From the NCBI RefSeq assembly GCF_000425645.1, contig NZ_AUDV01000005.1:434001-498000 (forward strand): a stretch of DNA of 64,000 nt, written 5' to 3'. This document shows positions 49,870 to 57,778 of this stretch, piece by piece. Every line of letters begins with the position of its first letter. Position 1 is the first letter of the stretch. The notes beneath the pieces were generated by a model. The model saw only the letters and a program-made list of their open reading frames with translations, was not told where the DNA came from and did no database searches. The translations under genes were made by a program, and so were the position numbers. This DNA comes from Gaetbulibacter saemankumensis DSM 17032 (GTDB taxonomy: Bacteria; Bacteroidota; Bacteroidia; Flavobacteriales; Flavobacteriaceae).

Positions 49870-50214
49870 TTAAACGTGACTTCCTTTGGTTAGCCAAGTA
49901 ATTATTTTCCATATTATTTTAAATGGTAAAAATATTAATGTAAATATGGTAAAAGAGCTAGATTTACTTTTTGACGTTTTATTTGAGTTTTTGTTTTCTT
50001 TATTAGGTTTTATTACCTTTTCTTGAATTATACTGATTTTTCTAGGGTTGATTTCAACTCCCGGATAGTGATTAGCTAAAAAAGCAGTTATGACTTGGTC
50101 TTTTTTAGCTCCGTAAAAAGTATTAAGTGTTTGTCTGTCTAAATCAACAGTTTTTTGAATAATTACAGGTCCATTTAATTGTCCTGTTCCTCTAAAAGTA
50201 ACTCTTGTTATCAT
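49870..50214 (-). CDS. Small protein of unknown function paired with the nuclease
   Basis: The product has 114 residues from the ATG at 50214 ('MITRVTFRGTGQLNGPVIIQ'); a TTG at 50253 would start inside the palindromic site and is rejected. The N-terminal half looks like a small mixed alpha/beta domain ('TLNTFYGAKKDQVITAFLAN'), followed by a Lys/Ser/Asn-rich linker and a hydrophobic segment (IFTLIFLPFKIIWKIITWL) that may be a membrane anchor. I do not recognise a family. It lies nine bases upstream of the nuclease gene inside the same palindrome-bounded unit, so the two should be expressed together. A regulator or membrane partner role would be a guess. Confidence 0.55.
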   Translation of the reverse strand: MITRVTFRGTGQLNGPVIIQKTVDLDRQTLNTFYGAKKDQVITAFLANHYPGVEINPRKISIIQEKVIKPNKENKNSNKTSKSKSSSFTIFTLIFLPFKIIWKIITWLTKGSHV

Positions 50215-50248
50215 ATTGGTTTTTGTTAATTTTTTTGTCAAACTTGTA

Positions 50249-50316
50249 CACAACGGTCCGTGTATGGTGTCGTAGCTATCCCGAAGGGTAGCTATGCACT
50301 ATACACCTTGTTATGC
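50249..50316 (-). repeat. attC-like palindrome between the small gene and the RloC-like gene
   Basis: This 68-base site begins CACAACGGTC, exactly as does the site at 52981, and ends with the heptamer GTTATGC (50310-50316). Arms GTGTAT (50260-50265) and ATACAC (50301-50306) pair, and the pairing continues through TAGCTA to a central CCC-GAA-GGG loop with only a few unpaired bases. The RloC-like stop codon lies seven bases outside it. Size, core heptamers and asymmetric mismatches agree with integron attC sites. Confidence 0.7.
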
Positions 50317-50322
50317 TTTTTT

Positions 50323-52947
50323 TTATTGCCTTTTTCTTTTTCGCATATCACCTAAATAATCTTCTAGTACTTTAATATCAGCTTCGATTTCATCAGAGTC
50401 TGGCATAGTTTCAATTAAAGCAGCTGAGGAATCATGGCCCCTCATATAAGTCGAACATTTTTTCATGTTTTCCTCAATTAGATTATAGTCGTTATCTGTT
50501 AGGTCTGTGAGCACTTTAATCCTTAAAGTTTGAATTTCTCTTCCAAACCTTTGAACAACCTTATTTAATAAAACTTCCTCAATAAACCTTTCCCATGTTT
50601 CTCTTAGCTTACCATAAAAGGGTATTGCATGTTCTCTGTAAACCTCTTCGGTTTCATTTTTTTCAATTGATTTTAACCTAACTAGACCATTTTTCAAGAC
50701 TCCAAGACGTTTTTTAACCGGAAGAGTGTCCCAAGGTGGATTCGTTGCAATTATTCCCGTCTCAGTTTTTTTCCTAGTCAGACTTTTTACATCTAAGTCA
50801 CAATTTAGCTTTGAACAATGCTCCTCTATCATTACTAGAAAAGTAATATCGTGAGTAAATACAATAACCTGTCTTTCTAGCGCTTCTTCTGTAATCCTTT
50901 TAGAAATTTTATTTCTCCATTTGTGGTCAAGAGAAGATACAGGGTCATCAAAAATTATTGCGCTTTTGTGTTCCGAAATTGACAATTCAGATAAAAAAGT
51001 AGATAAAGAGATACACCTATGTTCTCCTTCACTTAGGACATCTTTTAATGCGATTCCGTTTGTGTTGTTTTCGCCAAGTCTAAGGTAGTGATATTGCTTG
51101 CCTCTTTGCCCTTTAGTTTCAGTTTCAATCTTGATATTTTTAAAACCTAATTTTTTAAGTTCCGTTTGGAAATTCTGTTTGAGATTTTCATTTATGTATT
51201 TAGTTGTTAACTCATTACTTAGAATTGTAATTGTTCGAGTATTACATCTACTTAGGCATTGATTTAGTAGCTTAATCTTTTTTTGTCGATAAATTTCACG
51301 ACCTAATTTTGGTTTGTAATCAAAAATCTTTTTTTCTCCTTTTAGCTGAGCTAATTCCTTGACCAGTGGTTTTAAATCTTCATCTATGGATTGAACCTTT
51401 AATTTCTCGTTAGTTGCTTCTAACTTTTTAATGAGTTCTTGAATCAAAGTTTTAGGGGTGTCAGAAATATCAACAGGATCAGTACTTTCAATTGTTTTTT
51501 TTGAGTTGAAAAGCTTCTTTATGTAATCTTTCTGGTTTGAAAGTATTTTTAAGTATTCAGCTTGTTTCTCAGAGTACTTTTCAACGATTTCGTCTAATTC
51601 AAGGGCTATTGGTTCTTGCTCGCTAAAATTAAACTCAAGTCTGTCTAAATTATCAATTGCTAAATCATATTTCTCAAGTGCTTCATCATAAGATTTTTGA
51701 ATGTCATTCTTTACAAATTCTTCGAACGTAGTGAACCTATTTTTTGCTTGTTCACCTAAATCTTGAAGACAGAGAGGACAGTTACTATTTTCAGTAACTT
51801 CTGGAAAGTTATCTGTTTGAGTACTTTCATTGTAAAATTTTCTAGCACTTTCCCACAGTAGTTTCCAAGAACTATTCCCAACTCCATCCATTGGTAAATC
51901 AGAAAAAGCTTTTTCTGAAGAGTCAGCGAGTGCTTTTTTCGTTTGCGAAAAACTATTTAGTATTTGTTTAAAGTTAACTAAAGCCTGCCCTGTCAAGTAG
52001 TTCTCTAAAGCTTGAAATTTATTTTGTAAAATACTAAAGCGTTGTATTTTTTCTTCATTCGATTTTAAACTTTTTTTTGGGTCAGACGCCTTTAGTTTAT
52101 CTATTTCTTTTGTCAGAGTTTCTACTCTTGCACTTTTTGCGTTATTCCATATAGATTCTGCTCTTAACTTGTCAAGTGTTGTTTCTGAACTTAAGCTATC
52201 CAGAAATACTTTGGCTGTTGTACCCTCAGCAACTTCCAAAAGCTCAAAATCAAACTTGTCTAAAGTGGGATCTGATAGCTCAACGTTTATTTGGGATTCA
52301 ACTTTATTAACCGCTTCTGCCAATTTTTCCACGATTGATAATCCTTGCGGGATAAAAGCAATCTCATCCTCACCTTCAATGTAATGATTGGCACTAAAAG
52401 TGTCGAAGACATCAATTTTTTTTAGAGTATTATCATTTACACTTTCATTGATAAGATTAACAGTTGAAAAGGTTGTTCCATTAGTAGTATATTCTACATC
52501 TGCTTTTTTATCATTTCCAAAACAAGCAGGGTCATACAAATTGTCATTTATTTTTGGTTTATGCCCTCTGGTGTTACAAGTATGTTTTAAAATACTCACA
52601 TAACTTGATTTTCCTGAGCCATTATCTCCATAGACAAGAGTAAGTCCATTTGAGGCAAATTCTAATTCACTCGTTTTTGAGAGTGCGTTTATGTTGTCCA
52701 CATTGGAAATTTTAGTGAGTATTATGTCATCACTACTTGTCGCGTTATTTGCGAAGTCTCTTAAATCATCAAAATCCACTTCATCAAAATCAAAGTCCGA
52801 TAACTCATAATCCACTTTACAGATTTCCTTTAGTTCAGAAATATCATTATCAGTTAGTTCATTATTTCTAATTAAGCGGTCAATGGCAACTTGCCAAAAA
52901 ATAGGCTTGTTTTCCACCCAATCAATTATATCATTTAGTATTGGCAT
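50323..52947 (-). CDS. RloC-like ABC ATPase with zinc hook and putative anticodon-nuclease domain, cassette gene
   Basis: This 874-residue protein has a split SMC/Rad50-type ATPase. The Walker A motif is GDNGSGKSS at 107-115, the ABC signature LSEGE at 638-642, Walker B 'SAIIFDDPVSSLD' at 662-674 and the switch His699. Between the halves are long coiled coils with 'NCPLC' (Cys390, Cys393), a zinc-hook motif. The C-terminal 130 residues carry Arg782-x3-Glu786 in 'LRETWERFIEEVL' and His838 in 'YMRGHDSS', the R-E-H arrangement of the HEPN anticodon nucleases PrrC and RloC. RloC cuts and excises the tRNA wobble nucleotide after phage infection or DNA damage. The match of domain order makes RloC the best model; AAA_13-type ATPases of other defence systems are the alternative. 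It is a single-gene cassette between two palindromes. Confidence 0.72.
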   Translation of the reverse strand: MPILNDIIDWVENKPIFWQVAIDRLIRNNELTDNDISELKEICKVDYELSDFDFDEVDFDDLRDFANNATSSDDIILTKISNVDNINALSKTSELEFASNGLTLVYGDNGSGKSSYVSILKHTCNTRGHKPKINDNLYDPACFGNDKKADVEYTTNGTTFSTVNLINESVNDNTLKKIDVFDTFSANHYIEGEDEIAFIPQGLSIVEKLAEAVNKVESQINVELSDPTLDKFDFELLEVAEGTTAKVFLDSLSSETTLDKLRAESIWNNAKSARVETLTKEIDKLKASDPKKSLKSNEEKIQRFSILQNKFQALENYLTGQALVNFKQILNSFSQTKKALADSSEKAFSDLPMDGVGNSSWKLLWESARKFYNESTQTDNFPEVTENSNCPLCLQDLGEQAKNRFTTFEEFVKNDIQKSYDEALEKYDLAIDNLDRLEFNFSEQEPIALELDEIVEKYSEKQAEYLKILSNQKDYIKKLFNSKKTIESTDPVDISDTPKTLIQELIKKLEATNEKLKVQSIDEDLKPLVKELAQLKGEKKIFDYKPKLGREIYRQKKIKLLNQCLSRCNTRTITILSNELTTKYINENLKQNFQTELKKLGFKNIKIETETKGQRGKQYHYLRLGENNTNGIALKDVLSEGEHRCISLSTFLSELSISEHKSAIIFDDPVSSLDHKWRNKISKRITEEALERQVIVFTHDITFLVMIEEHCSKLNCDLDVKSLTRKKTETGIIATNPPWDTLPVKKRLGVLKNGLVRLKSIEKNETEEVYREHAIPFYGKLRETWERFIEEVLLNKVVQRFGREIQTLRIKVLTDLTDNDYNLIEENMKKCSTYMRGHDSSAALIETMPDSDEIEADIKVLEDYLGDMRKRKRQ

Positions 52948-52980
52948 TATCTGTATTTATAGGGCTGGTTTTTAATAAAG

Positions 52981-53112
52981 CACAACGGTCTAGTGTATGA
53001 TTTCGTTGCGTGGTTTAAGCACTAAAGTTAGCAAATAAATCACAGATAGAAAGTCCGCGAGGACTTTAGTAAGTAGGCTATAACTAGCAATGAATTATAC
53101 ACATTGTTAGGC
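52981..53112 (-). repeat. attC-like palindrome between the RloC-like and DUF3592 genes
   Basis: The 132-base site starts CACAACGGTC, identical to the site at 50249, and ends GTTAGGC (53106-53112), a perfect GTTRRRY core. Arms of 16-17 bases with single-base offsets pair its ends (GTGTAT at 52993-52998 with ATACAC at 53097-53102, continuing to TTGC/GCAA). The centre has a 7-bp hairpin (AAAGTCC-GCGA-GGACTTT, 53050-53067). The DUF3592 stop codon lies inside the GTTAGGC heptamer, as is common for integron cassettes. Confidence 0.75.
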
Positions 53113-53895
53113 AACGTAATTTTCTTTCCAACCATTAGTTTTAGCAATTAATTCAGGATATAGACAAGATGAATTTCCGTCTTTTGAAACCAAAATTTTA
53201 ATTGAATCTCCAATTGATTTGTTATTTGTCAAAGCAAAATTATTAGTCCTTGATTTCGCAACTTTATTTCCGTATTCATAATGCACATCCATTGACGAGC
53301 CAAATTTCGAAAATGTGAAACCTTTATTGTGACTTATTGAAATTATTTTTCCGTCCATAATTCTGCCTGTTTTATACAATGAAATTTCTTTATTTATTCG
53401 TGAGTATAGTAGATAGGAAAGAATTAGTCCAATCAAAAGAATGGCTCCAGCTATGTAATACATAAAATCTATACTAAACGAATATTGTTCAAATTCGGTT
53501 GGCATTGATTCTCCGTTCAAATGTTTAATTGGAATTATATCTCCAATTTTTAAATTATCAGTTTTTTCTGGTTCAAAAACACTAAACTTTGATTCCGTTT
53601 TCTGACCGTTGTTGTCAAATTCATAAGTCAGAATTTGTGGATTATTTCTATTGATAGTTATATTATCAATTCCTTTAATTCCAGTTAGAGTAGCATTGGC
53701 TGTTATTCCATCAGATTGTATTTTTTCAGCGTTTTCAACAAATGGGAAACTATTTCCTAATGAATTCATCATTAAGCCCATTGGAAGAAAAAGAAGTAAT
53801 GCAAATGCAATTCCTTGAAATGCAAAGAGTAGTAGAATTGGTCTGATTTTGGCTCTTTGCCAGATGGTTTTGAAATTGGTTTTTCTATTTGTCAA
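53107..53895 (-). CDS. DUF3592-like membrane protein, cassette gene
   Basis: The 262-residue protein has two membrane helices (about residues 17-40 and 143-165). Two extracytoplasmic or cytoplasmic beta domains follow the DUF3592 pattern: 'IQSDGITANATLTGIKGIDN' with 'GDIIPIKHLNGESMPTEFEQ', then 'KTGRIMDGKIISISHNKGFT' with 'SIGDSIKILVSKDGNSSCLY'. The function of DUF3592 is unknown. The gene is bounded by palindromic sites: its stop codon is inside one, and a GTTAGGC heptamer lies 20 bases before its ATG. Such cassettes often carry envelope proteins beside defence genes. Confidence 0.75.
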   Translation of the reverse strand: MTNRKTNFKTIWQRAKIRPILLLFAFQGIAFALLLFLPMGLMMNSLGNSFPFVENAEKIQSDGITANATLTGIKGIDNITINRNNPQILTYEFDNNGQKTESKFSVFEPEKTDNLKIGDIIPIKHLNGESMPTEFEQYSFSIDFMYYIAGAILLIGLILSYLLYSRINKEISLYKTGRIMDGKIISISHNKGFTFSKFGSSMDVHYEYGNKVAKSRTNNFALTNNKSIGDSIKILVSKDGNSSCLYPELIAKTNGWKENYVA

Positions 53896-53914
53896 TATCG
53901 TTTGTCTTTATGTT

Positions 53915-53947
53915 GCCTAACAATAGCATAAACACCATGGCGTTTAT
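53915..53947 (-). repeat. Partial attC-like or boundary element upstream of the first cassette
   Basis: On the minus strand a GTTAGGC heptamer (53921-53915) directly precedes the first cassette gene. Next to it is an imperfect 20-base palindrome (ATAAACACC and GGCGTTTAT halves, 53928-53947). No second heptamer is found on the far side, so it may be a truncated site or the insertion point of the array. Confidence 0.45.
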
Positions 53948-54286
53948 CTATATTATATTTACCCCAAATATATCAGTATTTCACACTTTAACTTTACGGT
54001 TTTTCGTATAGTTTTTAAAATTTTATCAACATTTCCTACATGAATTTTAGTGCTGTTCCGGTTTTATTCAGCTAAAACCCCATCTTACCAAAAACCACCC
54101 GAAGCAGAGACGAACAAAACCCCTCTTTTTTTGGTCTCAGTCTCAAATTGTGTCAAATTGTGTCAATATTTGGAAATTTCAACAACGTGTTGTATTTTAA
54201 CAGATTACACAAACCTAACTAAAGGGCATAGCCAGCCATCAGCCAGAATAGGCTTGGTTTAAAAAAGACATACTTTTCAGGAGGTA
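53948..54286. other. Intergenic region at the array boundary
   Basis: These 339 bases have no convincing gene. They contain a tandem duplication of TCAAATTGTG (54143-54162) and a short inverted repeat ACAAC-GT-GTTGT (54182-54193) that echoes the ends of the palindromic sites. A 70-codon plus-strand frame at 54050 has low-complexity composition and no family resemblance. The region may be a scar of past insertions. Confidence 0.4.
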
Positions 54287-54928
54287 CTAATTCTTGTTTT
54301 CTAACAAGGGTACAAAACGGAATTCACCAAACTCATGCTGCTCAAATTCTTTAGTGCCTTTTCTAATAAATAAGGTCATGGTTTGCACATCAACGCCTAC
54401 CGGAATGACTAATCGGCCACCGACTTTTAACTGACTTAGCAAGGGTTTAGGCACAAAGGGTGCCCCTGCCGTAACAATAATACTATCAAAAGGCGCTTCA
54501 TCGGGTAAGCCTTTATAGCCATCGCCAAAAATAAGACTCTTGGCGCGATAGCCTATTTGTGGTAAAAACTTCGAGGTTTTCTTAAACAGTTCCTGCTGGC
54601 GTTCTATACTATATACTTTAGCGCCCAACTCGATAAGCACGGCGGTCTGGTAACCACTACCCGTACCTATTTCCAGCACCTTATCGCCGGGTTGTACCTG
54701 CAATAATTCACTCTGAAAGGCTACCGTATAAGGCTGCGAAATGGTCTGGTCGGCCGCAATAGGAAAGGCTTTATCTACATAGGCATGATCCAGGAACCCC
54801 GAGTCCATAAATAAATGCCTAGGTATCTTACCAATAGCCTTTAAAACCCCTGGTTGTTTTATGCCTTTATCTATTAAAACATTAACCAATTGCTGCCTCA
54901 ATCCCTTATGCCTAAACGTATCTTTCAA
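54287..54928 (-). CDS. pcm: Protein-L-isoaspartate O-methyltransferase
   Basis: The enzyme methylates isoaspartyl residues in damaged proteins with S-adenosylmethionine, beginning their repair. I favour a TTG start at 54928, giving 213 residues beginning 'MKDTFRHKGLRQQLVNVL', the usual start in this group. No in-frame ATG exists, and the other choice, a TTG at 54985, adds 19 unusual residues. The SAM-binding loop is 'VLEIGTGSGYQTAVLIELGA'; the family signature 'FPIAADQTISQPYTVAFQ' is complete; and 'IIVTAGAPFVPKPLLSQL' follows. It is divergent from the oxidoreductase gene. Confidence 0.93.
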   Translation of the reverse strand: MKDTFRHKGLRQQLVNVLIDKGIKQPGVLKAIGKIPRHLFMDSGFLDHAYVDKAFPIAADQTISQPYTVAFQSELLQVQPGDKVLEIGTGSGYQTAVLIELGAKVYSIERQQELFKKTSKFLPQIGYRAKSLIFGDGYKGLPDEAPFDSIIVTAGAPFVPKPLLSQLKVGGRLVIPVGVDVQTMTLFIRKGTKEFEQHEFGEFRFVPLLENKN

Positions 54929-55061
54929 TGTCTTGTGAAGTTTAATAAGGGTAAAATTAGTTAAACATTTTAAAGACCGAAACAATTTCTTAACATTTTA
55001 CAGGATTATAATTTTCGTTAAAAAATTCTTTATTAAATAGGCAATACCTCTGCTAAAATCT

Positions 55062-55069
55062 TATTTTTG
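55062..55069 (+). promoter_or_regulatory. Candidate -7 element for the oxidoreductase gene
   Basis: TATTTTTG matches the TAnnTTTG consensus and lies 18 bases upstream of the ATG at 55088. No strong -33 box was seen. Confidence 0.4.
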
Positions 55070-55087
55070 TTGAAAACGTAAATAATT

Positions 55088-56053
55088 ATGCTAAAAGCTG
55101 GTGTTCTGGGTGCTGGTCACCTTGGAAAAATTCATTTAAAACTCCTTAAACAGTCTGAAAAATACGAACTTGTAGGTTTTTATGATGCGGATGAAGAAAA
55201 CGCGAAACGCGTAGAGGCCGAGTTCGGGTATACTTACTTTAATTCTATTGATGCCTTAATCGATGCGGTCGACATGGTCGATATTGTAACGCCTACCCTG
55301 TCGCATTACGATTGTGCCAAGAAGGCCATTGCCAAAGGCAAGCATATTTTTATAGAAAAACCTATTACAAACACGGTTGAAGAAGCCGAACATATACGCC
55401 AGTTACTGGCAGAAAATAAATTACGTGGTCAGGTAGGTCATGTCGAGCGTTTTAATCCGGCATACTTAGCGGTAAAAAGCGAAATTAAATCGCCTATGTT
55501 TATCGAATCGCATCGCCTTGCCGAATTTAACCCGCGTGGTACCGATGTACCTGTGGTGCTGGATTTAATGATTCACGATATCGATATTATTTTAAGTGTT
55601 GTACAATCTAAAGTAAAACATATTAGCGCCAGTGGTGTGGCAGTAATTAGCAGTTCACCGGATATTGCTAATGCCCGTATCGAGTTCGAAAATGGATGTG
55701 TTGCCAATTTAACAGCCAGCCGTATTTCACTTAAAAAAATGCGTAAGGCGCGTTTCTTCCAGAAAGATGCCTACATATCGGTCGATTTCCTGGAAAAGAA
55801 ATGTGAAGTGGTTAAAATGAAAGATGCACCGGAACATCCTGGTGATTTCGATATGGTATTACAGAATGCCGAAGGCGAGAAAAAACAAATTTATTTCGAC
55901 AACCCACATGTAGAGAACAACAACTCTATCCTTGATGAGTTAAACGCTTTTGCCGATGCTATTAACACCGACACAGCTCCTGTTGTGACCTTACATGATG
56001 GCACCGAAGCCCTGCGCGTAGCAACCGAAATTATTAATTGCTTTAGCAAATAA
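55088..56053 (+). CDS. Gfo/Idh/MocA family oxidoreductase
   Basis: The 321-residue protein has a Rossmann fold for NAD(P) at the start ('KAGVLGAGHLGKIHLKLL') and the family motif 'HIFIEKPITNTVEEAEHI', in which EKP holds the catalytic Lys. The C-terminal alpha/beta domain has 'VVLDLMIHDIDIILSVV'. The family oxidises or reduces sugars and related molecules, but the substrate here is not known. It is followed 60 bases later by the 3-hydroxyacyl-CoA dehydrogenase gene on the same strand, and then by yggS, a grouping that seems conserved in Flavobacteria. Confidence 0.92.
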   Translation: MLKAGVLGAGHLGKIHLKLLKQSEKYELVGFYDADEENAKRVEAEFGYTYFNSIDALIDAVDMVDIVTPTLSHYDCAKKAIAKGKHIFIEKPITNTVEEAEHIRQLLAENKLRGQVGHVERFNPAYLAVKSEIKSPMFIESHRLAEFNPRGTDVPVVLDLMIHDIDIILSVVQSKVKHISASGVAVISSSPDIANARIEFENGCVANLTASRISLKKMRKARFFQKDAYISVDFLEKKCEVVKMKDAPEHPGDFDMVLQNAEGEKKQIYFDNPHVENNNSILDELNAFADAINTDTAPVVTLHDGTEALRVATEIINCFSK

Positions 56054-56113
56054 ACCCATCTGTCAAAAAGGCTTATTGGTTTCAAGTTTAATAAAGGATA
56101 AAAAATACCCATT

Positions 56114-57004
56114 ATGAAACAGATTGCTGTTATTGGTGCGGGTACCATGGGGAATGGTATTGCTCATACCTTTGCACAAAGCGGATTTCAAGTTTCGCTT
56201 ATCGATGTTAACGAAGTGGCATTAGAAAAAGGTCTGGCTACCATAGCTAAAAACCTGGACCGCATGCTGGCCAAAGAACATATTACCGAAGCTGAAAAAT
56301 CACAAACCCTTGGTAATATTACCACGTATACCAGTATAGAAACTGGTGTAATGAATGCCGATTTAGTGGTTGAAGCTGCTACAGAACGCGTGGATTTAAA
56401 ACTGAATATTTTTAAGCAGTTAGATAGCCTTTGTGAAGCTAAAACCATTCTGGCGACTAATACCTCATCGATTTCCATCACGCAGATTGCGGCTGCTACC
56501 AGTCGCCCGGAGCAGGTTATCGGGATGCATTTTATGAATCCGGTGCCTATTATGAAACTGGTGGAAATTATTCGAGGTTACAATACCAGCGATGCCGTTA
56601 CCAAAACCATAATGGAACTATCTGAAACTTTAGGCAAAGTACCGGTAGAAGTAAACGACTACCCTGGTTTTGTGGCGAACCGTATTTTAATGCCTATGAT
56701 TAACGAATCTATTGAAACACTTTACAACGGTGTAGCCGGTGTGTTAGAAATAGATACGGTTATGAAACTAGGTATGGCACACCCGATGGGCCCTTTACAA
56801 CTGGCCGATTTTATAGGTCTGGATGTTTGCCTGTCAATTCTTAATGTCATGTACGACGGATTTAAAAATCCGAAATACGCCCCCTGCCCTTTGCTTGTAA
56901 ACATGGTGCAGGCCGGTAAGTTAGGCGTTAAATCGGGCGAAGGATTTTACGATTACTCAGAACACAGAAAAGCCGAAGTTGTTTCGAAGCAATTTTTAAA
57001 ATAA
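56114..57004 (+). CDS. 3-hydroxybutyryl-CoA (3-hydroxyacyl-CoA) dehydrogenase
   Basis: The 296-residue enzyme oxidises or forms 3-hydroxyacyl-CoA with NAD(P). The NAD-binding loop is 'IGAGTMGNGIAHTFAQSGFQ'. The catalytic His lies in 'VIGMHFMNPVPIMKLVEIIR' with its Glu partner in the same stretch. 'DYPGFVANRILMPMINESIE' is the signature of the C-terminal domain. Length equals single-domain enzymes of the Hbd/PaaH type, not the fused FadB. It probably serves short-chain fatty-acid or butanoyl metabolism. Confidence 0.95.
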   Translation: MKQIAVIGAGTMGNGIAHTFAQSGFQVSLIDVNEVALEKGLATIAKNLDRMLAKEHITEAEKSQTLGNITTYTSIETGVMNADLVVEAATERVDLKLNIFKQLDSLCEAKTILATNTSSISITQIAAATSRPEQVIGMHFMNPVPIMKLVEIIRGYNTSDAVTKTIMELSETLGKVPVEVNDYPGFVANRILMPMINESIETLYNGVAGVLEIDTVMKLGMAHPMGPLQLADFIGLDVCLSILNVMYDGFKNPKYAPCPLLVNMVQAGKLGVKSGEGFYDYSEHRKAEVVSKQFLK

Positions 57005-57094
57005 ATTAGAAAACAGCAGGAACTGCATTCTAAACACCCATACCATTTACAAAAACATAAAACAATTCAGTACGGTTTAAAATGACGAGATAAG

Positions 57095-57766
57095 ATGAGT
57101 ATAGCAGATAACTTAAACCAGATAAAAAGTACCTTACCAGCGCATGTTACCCTGGTAGCCGTTTCGAAAACCAAACCTGTTGCAGATTTAATGGAAGCCT
57201 ACAATGCCGGACAGCGCATTTTTGGTGAAAATAAAATTCAGGAAATGGTAGACAAGCACGAACAGATGCCAAAGGATATTAACTGGCATATGATTGGGCA
57301 TGTACAACGTAACAAAGTAAAATACATGGCGCCTTTTGTGAGTTTAATTCACGGGGTCGATAACTACAAACTGCTCCAGGAAATAAATAAACAGGCCGCA
57401 AAACATGACCGGGTTATTAACTGTTTGCTACAATTAAAAATCGCGGAGGAAGATTCTAAATTTGGAATGAGTGAAGCCGACGCTAAGGCTATTTTAACTT
57501 CAGAAGCGTTTTCAGAATTAAAAAACATTCAGGTTGTTGGGGTTATGGGCATGGCTACTTTTACCGATGATGAAGATCAGATTCAGAAGGAATTCACCCG
57601 ATTGAAATCGATTTTCGATACCTTAAAAAGCATTGATACCCCAAACTTTACGCCCAAAACCATTTCTATGGGCATGAGTGGAGATTATCAGTTAGCCATC
57701 GATTGCGGAAGTACCATGATTCGCGTAGGAAGTAGTATCTTTGGCGCGAGAAATTATTCAAATTAA
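57095..57766 (+). CDS. yggS: YggS/PLPBP family pyridoxal-phosphate-binding protein
   Basis: The 223-residue protein binds PLP and regulates vitamin B6 and amino-acid balance; it has no clear enzymatic activity. The PLP Lys is in 'VTLVAVSKTKPVADLMEAYN'. 'FGENKIQEMVDKHEQM' and 'NWHMIGHVQRNKVKYMAPF' are typical, and 'ISMGMSGDYQLAIDCGSTMI' with 'RVGSSIFGAR' closes the family pattern. The next gene (exonuclease/GIY-YIG) starts 12 bases after its stop, so the two are likely one transcript. Confidence 0.96.
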   Translation: MSIADNLNQIKSTLPAHVTLVAVSKTKPVADLMEAYNAGQRIFGENKIQEMVDKHEQMPKDINWHMIGHVQRNKVKYMAPFVSLIHGVDNYKLLQEINKQAAKHDRVINCLLQLKIAEEDSKFGMSEADAKAILTSEAFSELKNIQVVGVMGMATFTDDEDQIQKEFTRLKSIFDTLKSIDTPNFTPKTISMGMSGDYQLAIDCGSTMIRVGSSIFGARNYSN

Positions 57767-57778
57767 AAGTAGAGTTCT

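Noticed and set aside
50323-52947. Assignment as SbcC/Rad50 repair ATPase
   Set aside because: No SbcD/Mre11 gene adjoins, the coiled coil is short for Rad50, and a C-terminal extension with an R-x3-E...H set follows the ATPase head.
54050-54262. A 70-codon plus-strand frame in the array boundary region
   Set aside because: Composition is low-complexity and the frame contains the tandem 10-base duplication; no family resemblance and no promoter.
54929-54985. N-terminal extension of pcm from a TTG at 54985
   Set aside because: The added residues (MFRSLKCLTNFTLIK and following) do not match the family, while the TTG at 54928 gives the standard beginning.
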